Shown: positions 6,620 through 8,157 of the stretch, piece after piece
How positions within the stretch are numbered: position 1 is the first letter of the stretch
Layout of the letters: every line of letters starts with the position of its first letter
The notes under the pieces: model-generated
The model's database searches: none
Seen by the model: only the letters and a program-made list of their open reading frames with translations
Told to the model about the DNA's origin: nothing
Assembly (NCBI GenBank): GCA_002305435.1
Contig: DBQZ01000116.1
Coordinates: 7,987 to 16,143 of the forward strand
Source of the DNA: Clostridiales bacterium UBA1381
GTDB taxonomy: Bacteria > Bacillota > Clostridia > UBA1381
Length of the DNA stretch: 8,157 bases
Direction: 5' to 3'
Position numbers and translations under genes: made by a program

Positions 6620-7231
6620 TCAGCAACAGCTTATAAGATCGCCGCCCATGCACTCGCAGCAGCAATCGGCGCATATCAGCTGCGTACAGCAGTCACAGGA
6701 CGAACAGCCGCAACCGGCAGGCTGGGGGCCGTAGTTGCGGTAAGCATTGCCGCGGTTATGCATACCATTATAAGCTGCGCGGTATTCCATATTATTGGGA
6801 TCGGCAGAAGTCGCCTGCTCAAACTCCGAAGCAGCCCTGTCTGCCCAGCCCTTGCGCTGACAGATGACGCCCATAAGATAATGCCATTCCGCATTCTGCG
6901 GCAGCCGGTAGAGCATTTGCTCTGCTTCGGCAAACCGTCCCTGGCTTATAAACATCCTGACCGCCCGGTATGAATCCGTGCCATCCCACGTATTCGAGGA
7001 CTGTCCCCCGCTCTGATAATAGCTGCCGGAATTGCTGTTGTTAGCTTCTTTCTTGTTCATAAGCATATCGTATGCCTGGTTTATCTCCTTGAGCTTTTCA
7101 CTCGCCAGATCCGCCAGCGGATTATTAACGTATTTATCGGGATGGTATTTCTTCACCAGATCCCTGTACGCCCTTTTTATTGTGTCCTCATCGGCGGTCT
7201 CGCTCACGCCCAAAACTTCATACGGATTCAT
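6620..7231 (-). CDS. J-domain protein with TPR-like middle and cysteine-rich C-terminal tail
   Basis: A 203-aa Hsp40-type co-chaperone, not classical DnaJ, which is nearly twice as long. Residues 1-60 form a J domain (NPYEVLGVS, then HPDKY with the Hsp70-stimulating HPD at 30-32). A Ser/Gly/Asn linker (63-85) leads to two TPR-like helical hairpins (87-155; YRAVRMFISQGRFAEAEQML and YLMGVICQRKGWADRAASEFEQA). The final 30 residues hold 12 cysteines, including CC and CCEC followed by MGGDLISCC. There is no G/F region and no standard CxxCxGxG zinc repeats. The tail could bind metal or be redox active; this is inference. The ATG at 7231 overlaps the DUF5685-like gene by 14 bases, with GGGAGG five bases upstream, so the two are probably translated together. 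I believe this pairing recurs in Clostridia, but could not check here. Confidence 0.92.
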   Translation of the reverse strand: MNPYEVLGVSETADEDTIKRAYRDLVKKYHPDKYVNNPLADLASEKLKEINQAYDMLMNKKEANNSNSGSYYQSGGQSSNTWDGTDSYRAVRMFISQGRFAEAEQMLYRLPQNAEWHYLMGVICQRKGWADRAASEFEQATSADPNNMEYRAAYNGMHNRGNAYRNYGPQPAGCGCSSCDCCTQLICADCCCECMGGDLISCC

Positions 7232-8093
7232 CCTGTCCTCCCTGCTCGCCTAAAATGGCGTCCTGTTTTGCCTTTAATCCAATGTATATTATGTTGTCAA
7301 GTATCGCCTTGTTCCGCTTTATGTCCAAAAGCTCATATGCAGCGGCTATCTCCGATAACGTATAAGTTTGCATAAAGCTGAGCTTCTTTTTAAGCTCGCT
7401 CTTGTACTCGGGAAACTCCCTCCCCGGCTCCATTGCTGCCAGGAATGGGTTATAGCTTTTAGTTTCCATATCCTTTTCCATATCACAAAACGCATCGGTT
7501 ATATATATCCACCGTCCGGTATTGTATCCCATCCACTCCAATGTACGCCGCATTGCCATATCCGTTATGTACGGCGGCGCAAACAGCGTTTTTAAGATAT
7601 TGGCGAACGGGTCGGCTGCCAGATCAATATCTCTGCAGCCCTCTTCCTCTATACGGCTCTGTTCCTTGAGCATACGGCGGATAAACTCATATTCCTCCGC
7701 GCAGCCCTCCTCGGCTCTTTTCACCGCCCGCCGGTAAGCAAGCATCCCGGCAGCAGCCTTGGGGCTTTTGTCGTCATGCCAGTCATCGGCGAATTTTAAG
7801 TATCCTAAAAGCACGCTCATTTTGGCGGCATAAACAATGCCGCGTGTCTCGCCTGCTCTTTTCCGCTTCATGCCCGGGTGAACTATGCATCGCCGGGGCG
7901 TAAACTGTGTTTCGCTTTCTTCAACAGCAGACAAAAGCACTGCCAAAAATGCCATATCGTAGCTGAGCCCCAGTCTCGCCGTCTGGGAGCCGTAGCGTCC
8001 TATAGCCTCGCACAGCCCGCAATAATAAGCTCTAAACGTCTCGTAATCCTTGACCTTCAGCTCATCACGGTAAATATTTACATATCCAAACAT
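7218..8093 (-). CDS. DUF5685-like protein, unknown function
   Basis: A 291-aa soluble, mostly alpha-helical protein whose N-terminus (MFGYVNIYRDELKVKDYETF, then YYCGLCEAIG) matches what I know of the DUF5685 family of Clostridia. Conserved-looking residues include CGLC (25-28), RRCIVHP (67-73), an acidic cluster FADDWHDDK (101-109) and a second acidic motif DAFCDMEKD (200-208) followed by YNPF (214-217). The Cys/Cys/Cys/His set might bind metal. The two Asp-rich helices resemble isoprenoid-synthase active sites, which is a structural guess. No signal peptide or membrane segment is seen. The ATG at 8093 has AGGAGG five bases upstream. It is the first gene of the operon visible here, preceded by the palindromic element, and overlaps the J-domain gene by 14 bases. 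No promoter is visible within the window. Confidence 0.85.
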   Translation of the reverse strand: MFGYVNIYRDELKVKDYETFRAYYCGLCEAIGRYGSQTARLGLSYDMAFLAVLLSAVEESETQFTPRRCIVHPGMKRKRAGETRGIVYAAKMSVLLGYLKFADDWHDDKSPKAAAGMLAYRRAVKRAEEGCAEEYEFIRRMLKEQSRIEEEGCRDIDLAADPFANILKTLFAPPYITDMAMRRTLEWMGYNTGRWIYITDAFCDMEKDMETKSYNPFLAAMEPGREFPEYKSELKKKLSFMQTYTLSEIAAAYELLDIKRNKAILDNIIYIGLKAKQDAILGEQGGQDESV

Positions 8094-8098
8094 ATGTC

Positions 8099-8106
8099 CT
8101 CCTCGC
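8099..8106 (-). promoter_or_regulatory. Strong ribosome binding site of the DUF5685-like gene
   Basis: GAGGAGGA on the minus strand lies about five bases before the ATG at 8093, an almost full match to the anti-Shine-Dalgarno complement. It sits directly downstream of the palindromic element at 8121-8149. Confidence 0.75.
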
Positions 8107-8120
8107 CTATTGAAAATTAG

Positions 8121-8149
8121 TCAATTGCGAAATCTTTTTTCGCAATTGA
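8121..8149. repeat. Palindromic element copy 2 (12-bp perfect inverted repeat)
   Basis: The arms TCAATTGCGAAA (8121-8132) and TTTCGCAATTGA (8138-8149) pair perfectly around a 5-base loop. It matches copy 1 at 1661-1687 in sequence, in orientation and in the flanking TGGC that ends the window. It lies 27 bases before the DUF5685-like start codon (copy 1: 31 bases before a start codon). Where copy 1 has an A:T pair at stem position 9 this copy has G:C, so pairing is preserved. The outer part of the element is cut by the window edge. Confidence 0.7.
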
Positions 8150-8157
8150 TCTCTGGC

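Noticed and set aside
6676..6933. 85-aa minus-strand frame inside the J-domain gene
   Set aside because: It is fully nested in another frame of a gene with a clear J domain and Cys-rich tail, and has no start signal.

Overview
The window looks like a piece of a Clostridia chromosome, most likely from the Oscillospiraceae/Ruminococcaceae group. The evidence is a cluster of Firmicutes/Clostridia families (a DUF5685-like protein, a J-domain protein with a cysteine-rich tail, a DUF1385 membrane protein next to prmC, and a divergent second type IIA topoisomerase pair), strong AGGAGG-type ribosome binding sites, and mid-range GC. The taxonomic call is an inference from gene content. Every convincing gene lies on the minus strand, so the window reads from right to left. 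There are eight genes and no gene-free stretch longer than about 135 bases.

Right block (8093 down to 3894): six tightly packed genes that form a probable operon: a DUF5685-like protein, a J-domain protein with TPR-like middle and Cys-rich tail, a small polytopic membrane protein, a DUF1385 membrane protein, the release-factor methyltransferase prmC, and a GNAT acetyltransferase closely resembling aminoglycoside 6'-N-acetyltransferases. Junctions are overlaps of 14, 7 and 4 bases or gaps of 13 and 18 bases, so translational coupling is likely. The usual prmC partner prfA does not follow prmC here; the acetyltransferase takes that place.

Left block (3880 down to 1): a divergent type II topoisomerase, with the ATPase/Toprim (ParE/GyrB-like) subunit followed by the DNA-cleavage (ParC/GyrA-like) subunit, which runs off the left edge. 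The block has its own near-ideal sigma-A promoter (perfect -35, 17-base spacer, perfect extended -10). The catalytic residues of both subunits are present, but several normally conserved positions differ, including the quinolone-contact serine of the breakage subunit.

The most unusual non-coding signal is a palindromic element found twice, at 1661-1687 and 8121-8149. Both copies sit about 30 bases before a start codon, share flanking sequence, and differ by a compensatory base-pair change in the stem. The copy between the two topoisomerase genes lies inside an interval bounded by a 13-base direct repeat and is accompanied by two further hairpins. It may be a dispersed palindromic repeat or a shared 5'-UTR element.
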